Shown here: piece after piece, positions 46,648 to 58,717 of the stretch
Layout of the letters: the number at the start of each line of letters is the position of its first letter
How positions within the stretch are numbered: the first letter of the stretch is position 1
Source: Fragum whitleyi
Taxonomy: Eukaryota; Mollusca; Bivalvia; Cardiida; Cardiidae
Length of the DNA: 64,000 nucleotides
Assembly: GCA_948146395.1 (NCBI GenBank)
Contig: OX411559.1
Location: 38,372,679-38,436,678, forward strand
Direction of reading: 5' to 3'
Notes under the pieces: generated by a model
Database searches by the model: none
What the model was told of the DNA's origin: nothing
The model's input: only the letters and a program-made list of their open reading frames with translations
Translations under genes and position numbers: made by a program

Positions 46648-46805
46648 TTAAGAGATGAAGAGATTATTTGTTGATTTCAATGAGGTATGAAACTAAAAAT
46701 CTAATCACACTGTATGAATCCGCGAAGCGGATTCATACATTAGTGCGATTAGGTTTTTAGTTTCGTATCTCAATGAAATCAACAAATTAGCTCTTCATAT
46801 CTTAT
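46648..46805. mobile_element. Foldback MITE, family H
   Basis: GAAGAGATTATTTGTTGATT ... ATCAACAAATTAGCTCTTC. The centre TATGAATCCGCGAAGCGGATTCATA is a perfect palindrome. Fragments recur at 28553-28745 and 54640-54715. Confidence 0.6.
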
Positions 46806-47412
46806 AATTTAATACTTTGAAGCAAAAATGTAAAAATTTGTCAACAATGAAGCAGTTTTCTTATGCGGAAGCCTACAAAATAGCTGCGTTATCAAAATTA
46901 ATTTCATTGAGAAATAAAAACATTTTTCCAGCCAATTACAATACGCGAAATCTGATGGAATCAACTGAAATTGAATTATATAGAAATGATAATAGGCAAC
47001 CAGAAATTTCCCGCAGACAACGTAGCTCGCCCAAAGTGCTACTCTCACAAACATTGGTTGGCCATAGATCAAAGATCAAGAGCAATAGTCCACGACTATG
47101 GTATTGTAATAGCCTACGACCTGATGAAGTTGCCAATGGAAATTCAGTGTATTAAATATATTGTTAGCAATTAAAAATTTATGTACAAGCTACAAGCAAT
47201 TTGTTAAAGTTTGAAAAAAAATGTCAAAAGTCAAGGTCATAGGGTCAAGGATCTTTTTAACAGGTAAAAACTGTATACCTGATAAGAATTGATTTGTAGT
47301 CTGATGAGCCTAGGTTCAAGCATTCAGAAAAAATGGCAAGGCGCAAAGGAGAATACCAAGGTCACAAAGTCAAGGGACGTGATATCAGGTGAAAGGCTAT
47401 CATATTACCTGG

Positions 47413-47560
47413 GGCCTGTTTTACTAAACGCCTGTTTTACTAAACATCTTACGATCATTTTTCGCGTAAGTCAAAAATCAAATTTGCTTTTGCAGTAGTA
47501 ACTAAATATGGAATTATTTTACGCATAATCTAAATGGAATCGTCTTCTTAAGTTTTTTGG
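47413..47560. mobile_element. Palindromic GGGCC MITE, left half
   Basis: GGGGCCTGTTTTACTAAACG, followed by an internal repeat of CCTGTTTTACTAAACATCTT. The right arm is missing. Confidence 0.5.
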
Positions 47561-48175
47561 CTTAAGTTTTTAAAGGTGTATAAAATGCCATTGTAAAATT
47601 GCCAAGGGCCTCAATCACTGATGAAAGCCTATCTACTTGTGCGTGTTTATTTGAAATAATGTTACCCCTAAGAAAAATAATTCAGAAAATATAAGAAAGG
47701 TTGAAGTTCTGTGGTTTAATTTTTGTTAAATATTTCTTAAGGGACCAAGGTTACTTTTCAAGGCCATTTTTAAATAAATGTTTTTATCAAATGTAGCCTA
47801 TAACCTGATGAGTGCACCTGTGAAATATAAAATCCTTAGCTAAGGACACAACACCCTGATCCCTACGTCGACATATGAGTGTATGGCAATTGCTCTCGCG
47901 AAACCTTCGTCCCGGACAAGCTAAAACGGGCCATATCTCTTAACACTTTATAAGAACTACCCTCTTAATGAGATGATACAATATTTGGATAAAAGAAAAC
48001 AAGTACCGATTTACAAGCTAATACATTTAGTTATAACAGAGATTTCTGCAAAGTCTGTTTTCTCAAATCCCAATTCCCAAGCCAACTCCTTCAATAAAAA
48101 AAAAAAAAAAAAAAAATACTGTTTTATCCGTTGTTTTTACCAACCCTTGCTTTCGAAAGATTCATAACTGGAGGT

Positions 48176-48438
48176 CTAACACAGTCTTTGAAATACTTGT
48201 TTACGCCCCTGCAATTCCTCAAAAATAAATGACGACAATTTTAGGCTACTAACATAGCATCTGTATGTTGTAAATACATAATATGCAGTGCTGCAATCTC
48301 CTCGACACAAAGACTGACATTCAGCTGACGTCATTACGTTTTCATGAAGAGTTTCACCACCTACAAGGTAACGACTTCTTCTGTGAGCGTCAATTCCTTG
48401 GGTGAACCTTTTTCCAGTGCAACCTGGCTTAAACATTT
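48176..48438 (-). CDS. PAN/apple-like exon
   Basis: The acceptor is TTATGTTTCAG. The frame includes FKPGCTGKRFTQG, MTSAECQSLCRGDCSTAYYV and YRCYVSS, then TAG at 48176-48178. The EC-x3-C-x3-C ... C pattern is PAN-like, as in exon 1 of the convergent gene. It needs one carried base, whereas the 58.7-kb exon ends in phase 0, so either an exon between them is unseen, or this belongs to another gene. GGGGC/GTAAAC near 48208 is an alternative donor if the exon is not terminal. Confidence 0.5.
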
Positions 48439-48611
48439 CTGAAACATAAAATATATTATATTTCGTTTATCTTTAAGCATCCTTAGTTAATTATTCTACT
48501 TTACTTTACTGCTTTTTTTAGAGGCGAGGGGGAAGGGGGGGGGGGGTGTTAAAGATGCGAACTGTAGAAAGGTTATTCTCAACACTTTGAAAATGACCTT
48601 TTACTTTTATT

Positions 48612-48854
48612 AGCTCGGCTGTTGACGTCGTCATGCGAAAACTTTGACATTTTGTTATATCTCTGGTTCTACTGTAGGCATTCACTTGAAACTTGGCATA
48701 CATGTTCACCATCAAAAGAGCAACCTATACTATCAAGGGGGATAACTCTAGATGCATTTTGTGCAAAAAATGCCCCTTTTTCGATTTAAATTTTTTCCAA
48801 CCATCCAGCACTCGACAGCCGAGCGTAGGCACCCGTAGGCGGTGCTCTTGTTTC
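48612..48854 (+). mobile_element. TTTTTAGCTCGGCTG-family element, short
   Basis: TTAGCTCGGCTGTTGACG to CCGTAGGCGGTGCTCTTGTT. Same body as the 18-kb copy but lacks the first 50 bases of body. It lies about 175 bases upstream of the PAN-like exon on the - strand. Confidence 0.6.
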
Positions 48855-49654
48855 TTTATAGAATTCATTTTTTGGATAAATAGTCGGCAATAAGAAACAA
48901 CCCTATATCCTGGTTAGCATCATTTTCTTCTTTTTCCCTATCATCCGTCATCCGTCAAGATCAAATATAAAAGCTATGTATCTTTAAAAAGCAGTGATTT
49001 TGGCTGTGATCATGGTGATAGGTAAGAAAATATCTGGTATACGAGCACATAATTAGGACAAGGTGAATAATCAAGGTTATATTCCAGAAAATTGACCTCG
49101 TGTGTGGTTTCGTCTATTCAGTTCCTTCGCAATCAAAACTATCTGTACTTTGATTTTAGCACAGCGTAGTGATATGCAAGCACTGCGTTGAGCACACAAA
49201 GCACTTCGTGTCACACAAAAGTTATTGGTGTATACTAGACCTATTTTTTGCGCGCGCGTGAGCACAAAAAGCTACGTTGTTCGGTTTTTCACTCGATAAT
49301 CTTTTTCTTGGGCAATTTCCAGGGTACAGGGTTGTTTCCTATGACCTGCTTGGCCAAGCCAAAAACTCATCTTAGAGGATTGAGTGATCACTGTTTATCT
49401 CGGTATCCAAAAGATTTCCAAAAATTCCCGGTGTTCCAATGTTAACATCGATGATAATTGTGAAACGTCCAAAGAAGGGATTTTTGGATTCAAAGTAGCT
49501 TTATATTTCATCGTTATCAAAGATGGCGACAAGAAATTATAAAAAACAAAATGTACATGGCATCAATACGCAATATTCGCAAGGACCGAGGATGAGAAAA
49601 AATGAAAAAATACAATATTTTATTACTAAAAATAGAGTTCTAAAATAAAATAAA

Positions 49655-49800
49655 TAGAATGATCAACTGGTTATGTCTGATATGAAAGATAGTTCACTCG
49701 AATACGTTATTAGGCTGATAAAAAGTCAACCTTCGGACTCGTTATTTGAGGCTCTCTACCGCGCTCGCGTGAAATATTTTTCATATCAGACATAATAAGC
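49655..49800. repeat. Foldback repeat
   Basis: TTATGTCTGATATGAAA and TTTCATATCAGACATAA are perfect inverted ends 110 bases apart. The interior is GC-richer (CTACCGCGCTCGCGTG). Confidence 0.55.
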
Positions 49801-50930
49801 ATTCTAAATTCATGTTTTCGCCAATTATTATGACATAGGGCACAGACAATGGTAAAGGTTATTGGTCGTATAATCGTCGGTTTTAATCTCTTCTACAAAT
49901 GAGTGAGTTAAGTTTGTTCGCCTAGCATTTCTTCAATATGAAACTTTTGTTCAAATAGATCTGAATTTGTTGTTTATAAAAAAAAATGTGGTCGTGTTGC
50001 TTATTTTTTTGTCTAGACCTGCTGAAAAATGGGTATCATCAGCTATGAGCACTGGTTAAGTTGCCTTTGAATTCTTCAGAAAATACAACCCTGAAGTGAA
50101 ATTATCAAAATATATGAATCTTAGCGCAAAAATGCCTTGTTTTGCATTTTGATTGAAAACGAACAACCCTTTCATTGAAATAAACACAAAATATGTGAAT
50201 CGAAAAGACAAAAATCTTAAATCGGTCTATAAAATTGCTTTTCATCTAGAATCAAGAGTTTCAAACACCTGCTTCAGAGTACAACCGATAATATTCTACA
50301 ATAAAACCTTTGTTTATACTCTCAATCTATGTATAGTCATTATGCGAAACTTCGTAGTAAATCGTAGGAAAATTGTGGACTCTATTTTGAAAAAAAAAGA
50401 GATTTAACAGACGGAAAGAAGGACAGACGGGAAAAAAGCTGAAATAGCTGATAAGCACCATTCAAATAGATTAAACAAAACATATGTATTCCATAAGAAT
50501 CTGTAACCTCTATAAGTGCTAAAGATACTAAGCCGAAACAATCTCTGTCATGTACCGTAACACATATCATTTTATATTCTCCATTTTTAAGTTGGAATGC
50601 GGAGCAATTCCAACTTAGATTTAACAAAACCGCAAAATGAACACAAGGTAAATTCATTTCGGGTTTTTTGAGAACACACATCACGTGAAGAGGATGTGAA
50701 TACACTTCGGCCTATTTTGTATGACTTAACTTGACATAGACATACAGTTTATTTCATCAAAAAGAAATAATCCTGTACAATTACACAACTATCACTTCAT
50801 GTATATGATTAACACGCTGATTCATGATTTAAACGATATTTATTGAACTTTGCGTACGAATTTACTAGTATCACATGTTTACATTACTATATTTGGAAAT
50901 CATGTGATAAGTCAAGTCTAATAAGGTCTA
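49800..50930. other. Stretch with nothing recognised
   Basis: Upstream of the PAN-like exon on the - strand. Open frames of 84 and 107 codons exist on opposite strands but lack family character or splice sites. Confidence 0.45.
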
Positions 50931-50935
50931 TTGAA

Positions 50936-51051
50936 AATAGCACTAGCCAATCACGTGATCTGCTTATTTGGCAATGTCGTGATCTGGTTTCTCAGTATTG
51001 TGTCGATAGCACAGGCCAATCACGTGATCTGCTTCTTTGGTAATGCCGAGA
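50936..51051. promoter_or_regulatory. Tandem CCAAT plus E-box motif
   Basis: GCCAATCACGTGATCTGCTT occurs at 50946 and again at 51015, in a 69-base tandem unit. CCAAT is a NF-Y-type box and CACGTG a bHLH-type E-box. A regulatory role is only inferred; no exon is known nearby. Confidence 0.3.
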
Positions 51052-51469
51052 CCTATTTTCGTAGAATAATGTTATAGCTTCTTTGAAAGGTATAGTTTCT
51101 CTTTCTGAACGACGTTATCACACATTTAACTTATGAAAAATTGTTATACTGTACTGTCTACAGTTACGAAATAAAAATCTTTAGTTTTTCTTAAAGTTAA
51201 GATACACTTTTAAAGTTAATAAATATTTTTTCAACATATTGTCGTTTGTTTTTCGCCATATTGCAGTTATCTACATGAATGTTTCATTGTCAAAGCCCCA
51301 AATTCATCAAATAAAATCCTTGCCACCACATCTTTAATGGAGTTAAATATGAATATCTCTGCCCAATTGCTTTCCATCACCAAAATATCTTGTCATTTGA
51401 AACAGACCTACTAGTTCAACTTGTTTTCTTCACATTCCTGCACATCGACACGTTTAAGAGCACCATCAT

Positions 51470-51911
51470 ACAGTTAGTTACATCGTGAAATTGACATTCA
51501 TCTCAATCAAAAACATTCATAATTGCTCACTCAGCGCTCCATTCATTCATTTCAAACACTCACTCAAACCATTCAAAACTCTCAAAATTACTCAAAAAAT
51601 AAGATTAACTTGTACATTCAAAATGAATAAAGCATTTCAGAACCAAATCGCGATTTCACTGACATAATTGAAATTTAAAGCATCTGATTGGTTCTTGGCG
51701 AAATATAAAGTTATTGGTGGAACTTTCGTGAATTTTTTATTAAATGTGGGTTTTACATAACGCTAATTTTGTTTATCCTTAACAAAATAAGCGACATTGG
51801 ATTCCCTTTCTTAAATTTCCTTCAAATCTCGCTCTGCTCACTCATCCAATATCATTCCTAAATAATTCCAAAATCGGTCACCTTATCAATTTTACGATGT
51901 TTTTAACTTTA
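51470..51911 (+). mobile_element. MITE family A copy in the - strand gene
   Basis: TACAGTTAGTTACATCGTG at the left and CAATTTTACGATGTTTTTAA at the right form terminal inverted repeats. TA flanks are visible on both sides. Confidence 0.65.
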
Positions 51912-52473
51912 CACCCAACTCAGAAGTAGAGGAGCACATATTGATTTCATCATGTCTGTCCGTCAGTCCATTGACCTTTTGCTTTCCGCTAGCTAAACGG
52001 AGAAGCAATTGACCTGCAATAACGAAACTTTACACAAATATTGCCCATGAACCAACGAAATACCCTATTGTTTTTGGGTCATACATGTCACGGTCATAAG
52101 TTACCTTGAACTGTTAAAAGTTTCCACTCTTACTGAACAACCAATTGTCCCAAATCATAAAACTTGACGTAATTGATGTCAATGACCCAATTTAGAAGTC
52201 ACGCAGGTCGAAGTCACAATTGAACTTCGTCAAAAAATTGTCTTGCGATTCCAACTCATGAAGTAAAAGACTTCCCCACGAAAAAAGCTTTTCATCAAGG
52301 ACAAAGCGCTTGTTGAGGTCCTCTTTGCGACAATTCTAATTAAAAATGTAATTGATAACTCAAACGGAGCAAAAGTCAATTGAAAAATCACATAGAATCT
52401 GTTTTGAGTGTATAAATGCCCGCCTCTGCGTCCATTAGTCGGCTGTATGGTCCATATCATTTTCTTCCTTTTT

Positions 52474-53336
52474 TAGCTCACCTGATCACTACGTGCTCAA
52501 GGGGGGCTTTTAGGATCACCCTGACTCCGACGTCCGTCGTCCGTCGTGTGTCGTTTGAACGACATCTCCTCCTGGGCAGATTTCAATGAAACTTTACCAG
52601 AATGTACCCTGGGTGACCCTCTCAAAAAATTCTGCGCTAAATTCTGATAATCCACAAATATGGGCGTGGTAGGGCGGGGCTTATTTTGAGCCAGAAATCT
52701 TTGAACGACATCTCCTGAACCACTGGACCGAATTCAATAAAAAACTTTTCCAGAATGATCCTAGGGTGACCTTTTTTAAAAATTGTTTGCAAAATTTTGA
52801 TTGGCCCATAAATATTGACGTGGCAGAGTGGGCCTAATTTTGAGCAAGAAATCTTTGAATGAAATCTCCTTCTGAACCACTGGGCCAATGTCTGTGAAAC
52901 TTTACCAGAACGTCTCTTTGGTATCGCTTTTGGCAAATTGTTCACGAAATTTTGATTGGTCCATAAAAATTTGGTGTGGCAGGGCGGGACTTATTTAAGC
53001 CCAGGACCTTTGAACGACATCTCCTCCTGAACCACTTGGCAGATTTCAATGAAACTTTACCAGTACGTTCCTTTGGAGACCTACTTCAAAATTTGTTTGC
53101 AAAGTTTTGATTAGCCCATAGATATGGGCGTGGCAGGGCAGGGCTAGTTTTGAGTCTCCTCTGTAAATAGTGGGTGGGAAGGGTCTATTATCACTGTTTA
53201 TTCTTCGAATTATATTTCCTTTCAACAATTAGGCAAATTTGAATGAAAATTTGCCAGAAAGTTTCTTGGATGAGATCAAATGGACAAATCGGATTCAGGA
53301 TAGCGGTTTAGAACCATTTTAGCCCTCTTGTTATCA
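52474..53336 (+). mobile_element. Tandem-core element in the - strand gene
   Basis: TTTTTTAGCTCACCTGATCA starts it. Five units of roughly 150 bases follow (GAACGACATCTCCTCCTG, TTTCAATGAAACTTTACCAG, GGGCGTGG). It ends TTTTAGCCCTCTTGTTA. Confidence 0.65.
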
Positions 53337-54569
53337 TTTTTCTTCCATCAGTTGCAGGCCTGTATAGCGAATCAGGGGCTTAAGCGTCTCTCGTTGAAAT
53401 ACATTGATTTATATACGACCGTCAAAAGACGAGACGTATTATGTGATCGCCTGTGGTGGGCGGGAGGCGTGAGCTTCGAAAGTGGCTTGAGGTCACCGTC
53501 TCTTGAACGCATTCCAACTTACCAGTACTTTCAGTACTTTGATTTTTTAATTTGTGATAATAGGGAAAAAAATAAGTACCCATTTAGTCAATTTCAATTA
53601 TTGTTTAGGCTTGCATACTTTTTTTTAATATAAACGACTTTAATTCATTTACTCTGGAATATGACACACAGTGCTTCCAATTTGCTTTTAATCATCATAA
53701 AGATGTGGGGGATAAGATATGAAAGAAAATCATTATGCGGAGTATCACATTATTTAAGCTACACGGTTGATATTTTACGTTATATAGGTGAAGGAACACA
53801 TCTTCTTTTGAAAGGTGTAGGGGGTTTTTTTTGTTTGTTTGTTTTTGTTTGTTTGTTTTCGTTAAATACAGAAACCCCCAGTTTTCATTGTGGAACCTTA
53901 ACATGTTTTCGTGCAGAGGTATTTGTCCGTCGTAACAGTTCTCAGGGGTGACAGTGGTAGTACACAAATATTGTACATGTGAAAACAAAACACGCAGTAT
54001 AAAACTGTTCTACACAAAAAGTTAATATTATTGACAACAATTAAGCTTTTAATCGTTTATGGAAGATAAAAGATCCATGCGGTTCACAAACGCCTATATC
54101 AACAGGAAACATGGTTGTTGTTTTTTTTTTCAATATCATAATATTTGTTCATTTCTTTTAGCTCAAGCTATCATATTTGTATCATATTTGTATTTCTTTA
54201 TGGTTCAGAAAGAAATGTATATCAGAACACATCAAATTAGAAGCAGCAAGATTACACATGTTCATCACATAAAAGTTTGAAAATCAAGTAGTTCTAGTAC
54301 TTTTACACCTTATATTAAGCACTTGCAATAATTTTACACGCACACCTGGACATGTAAAATTATATTGTCATGTGAAATTTATTTTATTGCTAGACCAAGT
54401 AGGTTCTTAAAACAACTCATTGAGCTCATGTTAACGATTATTAAATGCATAGAAGGGTAGAGTGTTTCTTTTTAAGTTGCATTTTTTTCGTTTTCAAATG
54501 GATATTTCAAAGATATGGGTAAGAGAAAAGGTCGAACAATATAGTTAGAAATTATAAAATTTGAAGATT

Positions 54570-54570
<1 letters not shown>

Positions 54571-54600
<30 letters not shown>
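54571..54600. repeat. Poly(T) tract
   Basis: 30 consecutive T in the - strand gene interval. Confidence 0.88.
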
Positions 54601-54601
<1 letters not shown>

Positions 54602-55033
54602 TATAACTTAAAACCTTATTAAATAGATGTCCCGATAACATAAAGAGTGATTAGGTTTCTAGTTTCATACATCTACGAAATCAACATATACACTCTTCGT
54701 CTCATAAATGATACATGTACTTACTCTCAACAAATATTATGGAAGACGAGCCAGATTCCATTGGCGAATCCCAAAAGCCAATATATTCATCTCCCGAACT
54801 TCTTTCAAAAATATACAAGTACCACAATTTAAGTCGACCGTTTTCCAATGTTAATTGAACGTACTGAACCTGAAAAGAAATAGATAAACAACATCGATAA
54901 ATTCGCCGCCGCTAAGTTTGTTAAAAGCGAATTCGCTTCCATAAAGTTCGTTCATGACGATAGAGTATAAGATCCGTCGGAAGAGAAGTCCATTTTGCGC
55001 CCGTAAAATCACCGGAACTCCATTGCGTCGTAC

Positions 55034-55412
55034 AGGTAACAACTTTGAGAAATTGACAAGGGGTTAGATTTTCAAATGATTTTGGAATGCAATTGAATGA
55101 GTTCGATGAGCAAGTTTTGAGTGCAATTAAAGGGAGGTAATCCAATAAAGCTTATTTTGTACAAGTTCTATTAATAGCTTAATATTTCTTCAGGGACATA
55201 TCAGGTGCTTATAAATTCAATTATGTCAGTGAAATCGCGATTTTTCTCTGGCTATATTTATTTTGAATGTATTTGTTGATCGTTTTTCATTGATTTCGAG
55301 CGTTTTTGAATGGCTTGGGTGAATGTTTTGAATGAATGAATGAATGAATCGATTGCAGAGTGAGCGATTTAGAATGGTTTTGGTCGGAATGAAAGTCAAT
55401 TTCATGATGTTA
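55034..55412 (-). mobile_element. MITE family A, reverse copy
   Basis: The left end is CAGGTAACAACTTTGAGAAA and the right end GTCAATTTCATGATGTTACT. The centre holds AAAGGGAGGTAATCC. The 3' half runs AATGAATGAATGAATCG, the complement of the family body. Confidence 0.62.
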
Positions 55413-55902
55413 CTAACTAAACAACTTGCGATTTCGTCTAAAAAAAATTTAAAACAATTTATTATTGAAAGTAACAAGACCTTATGAAGGTTGTCGCACA
55501 TAGCCCGTATAAATGGATAAAGCACAATGATTTTTCAATATTTTTCTGCGTAATTTTGACCATATATTTTGACGGTCTCTTTACGGTCACCGATTTGAAA
55601 CAATCATGAACCCTCTGTGATTCTACCGAGTAGATCTCGGGAATAATTAAGGACGCAGACAAGAAAGCGCATCATTTCGTATTTAAAATCGAAAGGGAGT
55701 TTTAACGTTGACATGATTTTCCTCCACTGTTTGTCCCGACTTGCCTTTTTCATGATTTAAGCCAGGGTTTTAGATGGCACATAGTTTAAAGCGATCAAAA
55801 TATTGTATCTTCAGTTTGAAAGTTGGTGTAGATAAGAAAGTTTGATCGGTCACTAACACCCATACCGCAATATGTTTAGTAATTCGGCGTACTCGTATAC
55901 AT

Positions 55903-56168
55903 ATGTTAACCATCACGCGAAAAGGGACCATCTTTGAACTCGGTTTAATGAATATTTGAAAAAAAGATACGGTCCAGCATAGGTCAACCAGATGTCGCAT
56001 CTTAAAAATTCTTTCACTGGATGGTAGATTGAACATTCTAGATTCAGAAAATAAGCACATTGCGAGAGGTTTCGACCCTAGTCAGTCTGCGCAATCCGCG
56101 CAGTCTGACTAGGGTCGACACTTTACGCACTACCTAGATTGTCCCTTTTTCCGTGACGAGTCACATAT
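55903..56168. mobile_element. MITE family M copy 2 (inverted)
   Basis: CCATCACGCGAAAAGGGACC and CCCTTTTTCCGTGACGAGTC are the ends. The hairpin GACCCTAGTCAGTCTGCGCA / GCGCAGTCTGACTAGGGTC is near perfect. Shorter relics are near 11.58, 17.86, 34.35 and 34.93 kb. Confidence 0.62.
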
Positions 56169-56314
56169 GGAAAATGAACAATCCTTGCCATGCAGTATCT
56201 TCGCTGCAAACAAATTTCAACCATTCTAGCTCAAGTTTATATCAAACTCATAAAGTAGACAGCAGACATCATCGGCTCAGATCAGACTGGAGAGCCCGTT
56301 CTAGGTTTAAATAG

Positions 56315-56715
56315 AGGATATTGAATGAGTGGTCATAGAATACCGAATAAATCAAACGAGTCAGCTATAAACAGTTAAAAACGAGGCTTCGCCGAGTTTT
56401 TATCTGTTTTGGATGAAGAGTTTAATAAATTCAGTATTTTATTAGCACAAATTTTATATTCTATTTATAATATGGCCTGAATTTTTGCGAAAAATCGTCA
56501 AAATTATTGAAACTCGACATTTCGATTTTCCACGAAACTTATAACGTCTTTTAAAACAATATATATTATGACGTCATTTTAGCGGTTGCAAAACATTATT
56601 GCTATTCGCTCTATGCTCACTTGCATAGTTATTCCACTAGTGTAGTAACACCCGTGTAATATCAAATATATTCAACGGGGTTATTTCACTCCCGCGACGT
56701 AGGTCATATTATACG
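56315..56715 (-). mobile_element. MITE family D, reverse copy
   Basis: AGAGGATATTGAATGAGTGG opens it, ACGAGGCTTCGCCGAGTTTT lies inside and GTTATTTCACTCCCGCGACG closes it, the complement of the 36.7-kb copy. Confidence 0.6.
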
Positions 56716-56734
56716 GGGTATAAGACGGGGTTCA

Positions 56735-57112
56735 CATTTTTGTTCTTTTAACACATCTGTGTTTGTAAGAAGAGCGTGGTAATTAGTCAAGAAGTAGAAA
56801 TTGCTGTTCAACCCTCAATGAGTATAAGAATGAATCTTTAATATTCTCATAACGATCACGGCATTAACTCATTTTTCCGTTATACACAAAGTTTTGGCAG
56901 ACAGATTATACATTTTATATATATATAATATAATATGTATAATCTGTCTGCCAAAACTTTGTGTACAACGGAAAAATGAGTTGATGCCGTGATCGTTATG
57001 AGAAAGATTCATTCTTATACTCATTGAGGGTCGAACAGCAGTTTCTTCTTCTTGACGAAATCTAAATTACCACGCCCACAAATGTGTTAAAAGAACAAAA
57101 AAGTGAACCCCG
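56735..57112. repeat. Long near-perfect inverted repeat (about 180-base arms)
   Basis: ACTCATTTTTCCGTTATACA and CAAAGTTTTGGCAGACAGAT on the left are mirrored by ATCTGTCTGCCAAAACTTTG and TGTACAACGGAAAAATGAGT on the right, around an AT-rich centre near 56930. Outer ends GGGTTCACATTTTTGTTCTT and GAACAAAAAAGTGAACCCC also pair. Very few mismatches. Confidence 0.78.
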
Positions 57113-57624
57113 CGCCGCATATCGATAAAAAGGCAGAGCATTATAACAAAATATTAGATCGGCGGTACCTATTTTAGTGTTCGCATAAACCCAACGGTAG
57201 CCTGAGCGATATAGAGTGGCGGAATTTCGAATTTTACAGCGATTTCATTGGTCTAAAAAGTATGCCTAACACTTAAATAAGATAATATGTTGCCATTGGT
57301 TGCCGAACACTAAGTTAGATAGAGTCTGACTCGTGAGGTTTACAGGAAAAGTGCAGGGAATCCATTGTAAGGTACTACAACAGCCCCATTTTGACTGAAA
57401 AAAAACACTAGCGGTTGTCACTAAATGTGTCTTTTTACACCCACAAGTGCTTTCGGAAAATAGGATACTTACTGACGATGGAAAATTGAAAGCAAAGAAA
57501 GTTGAATCAATAGAACTGAAAATTCACGATGCATTATCAATATATCCCAGTTTACCACTATAATTAACGCATAATAGTACAAATGGGCTATGTATTAACA
57601 GAAGCCTGACTTGTAAATGTGCCC

Positions 57625-57915
57625 CAGAGAAATATATCATACGAATCTAAGTGTTTTGTATGAAATGAAATATCAAACGAGTTTGGGAGAATTGTTTGTT
57701 GTCGAGGCTCTGCCGAGACAATTATCAAGTCACCCAATCAAGTTAGATATTTTTTCAAACAATACACTTAGTATATATTTTATCTATCTTATAACCTCCA
57801 TTTGTCGCGTTTTCTAACTAAAATGCAAGTTTCTAAAAATAACCGCATTATATTATTTTCTAAAAATAACTATGTGATATCATAAAAATATCATACGGGT
57901 TGTTATCACACGGAT
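57625..57915. mobile_element. MITE family E copy 2
   Basis: Same order of parts as the 5.5-kb copy: GAGTTTGGGAGAATTG hairpin, CTCTGCCGAGACAATTATCA, AATGCAAGTTTCTAAAAATA and TATCATACGGGTTGTTATCA. Confidence 0.6.
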
Positions 57916-57949
57916 ATTTGTATAGATATAAGATTTTTTTTGTGTTCAG

Positions 57950-58103
57950 AAATAATGTGTATGTTGAAGCGAAGATCATTCTTGAACCAGGGAAAGATGA
58001 TAAATCAAAATTATATCTTTCAAAATTGCAATCTTTGCTCATTTTTTGTAAAAAGTGTCCGAAAATTGAGCGAAAACTAAAGGAAGATTTCGAGACACAA
58101 TAG
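57950..58103 (+). CDS. Possible unassigned terminal exon
   Basis: After a long T-rich tract and TGTGTTCAG the frame NNVYVEAKIILEPGKDDKSK continues to KIERKLKEDFETQ and a TAG. The lysine/glutamate-rich composition is unlike nearby repeats. No upstream partner exon was found on this strand, so it may be chance. Confidence 0.2.
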
Positions 58104-58259
58104 TAGAAGTGTTGGTGTACAAATAAGAACATTAACATTCATAGGGACATACATCCTGAACGAGTTGAGACTGACGTCTTGCCAAACTTCAACTTGTCAT
58201 CAACGTTTTTATAAAGTTCCGTTCCTAGTGCAACACAAAATTGGCAGTATTAAATTCTA

Positions 58260-58603
58260 CGAAGGGTGTTCCAAAAGTCCGCGGACTTTCTTTATATCTC
58301 AAAGACTGTTCAACAGAAATCGTTGAAATCAGCATATGATGAACGTAAAACATTAAGAAGTTAATTTTGTAACATTTTTATCCCATTAATTCATATAACG
58401 CGTTCAACAGGCGTCCGCGCCGCTTGTTGCATAGTGCATGTCTTTGGACGTTCATATCACGACACCTGTTCGGCGTACTTCTTTTAAATTTGGCGAGTGA
58501 GCAGAGAAAAGAATGCACAATAAAATGATATGATCTATATTTTCATACGATCAGCAGTCTTTGAGATATGGCGTTAGTCCACGAACTTCTTGAACACCCC
58601 TCG
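58260..58603. mobile_element. mariner/Tc1-like MITE
   Basis: GAAGGGTGTTCCAAAAGTCC ... TATCTCAAAGACTG on the left pairs with CAGTCTTTGAGATATGG ... CTTGAACACCCCTCG on the right. About 345 bases, no ORF. The GGGTGTTC ends are mariner-like; the superfamily call is tentative. Confidence 0.55.
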
Positions 58604-58717
58604 AAAGACTGACGGACAGACCCCCCTGGTAACGTTAACCCCCCACCCACCCACCCGGAGGGTATGAAGATGTTAAAAGCGGTGTTTAACATCATTTAAA
58701 CAAAAAATTATACTTAC

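Noticed and set aside
46817..47155. 112-codon frame, and a similar one on the - strand at 42275-42580
   Set aside because: Both share AxKIAAxSKL and RNLMxST, but the likeness fits a shared non-coding repeat: nearby sequence matches family H flanks and there is no start context or homology.
53350..53510. Apparent exon between CAGTTGCAG and GGC/GTGAGC
   Set aside because: GC-rich and with plausible splice sites, but it looks like a dispersed repeat (CGTCAAAAGACGAGACGT is palindromic) and has no partner exons.
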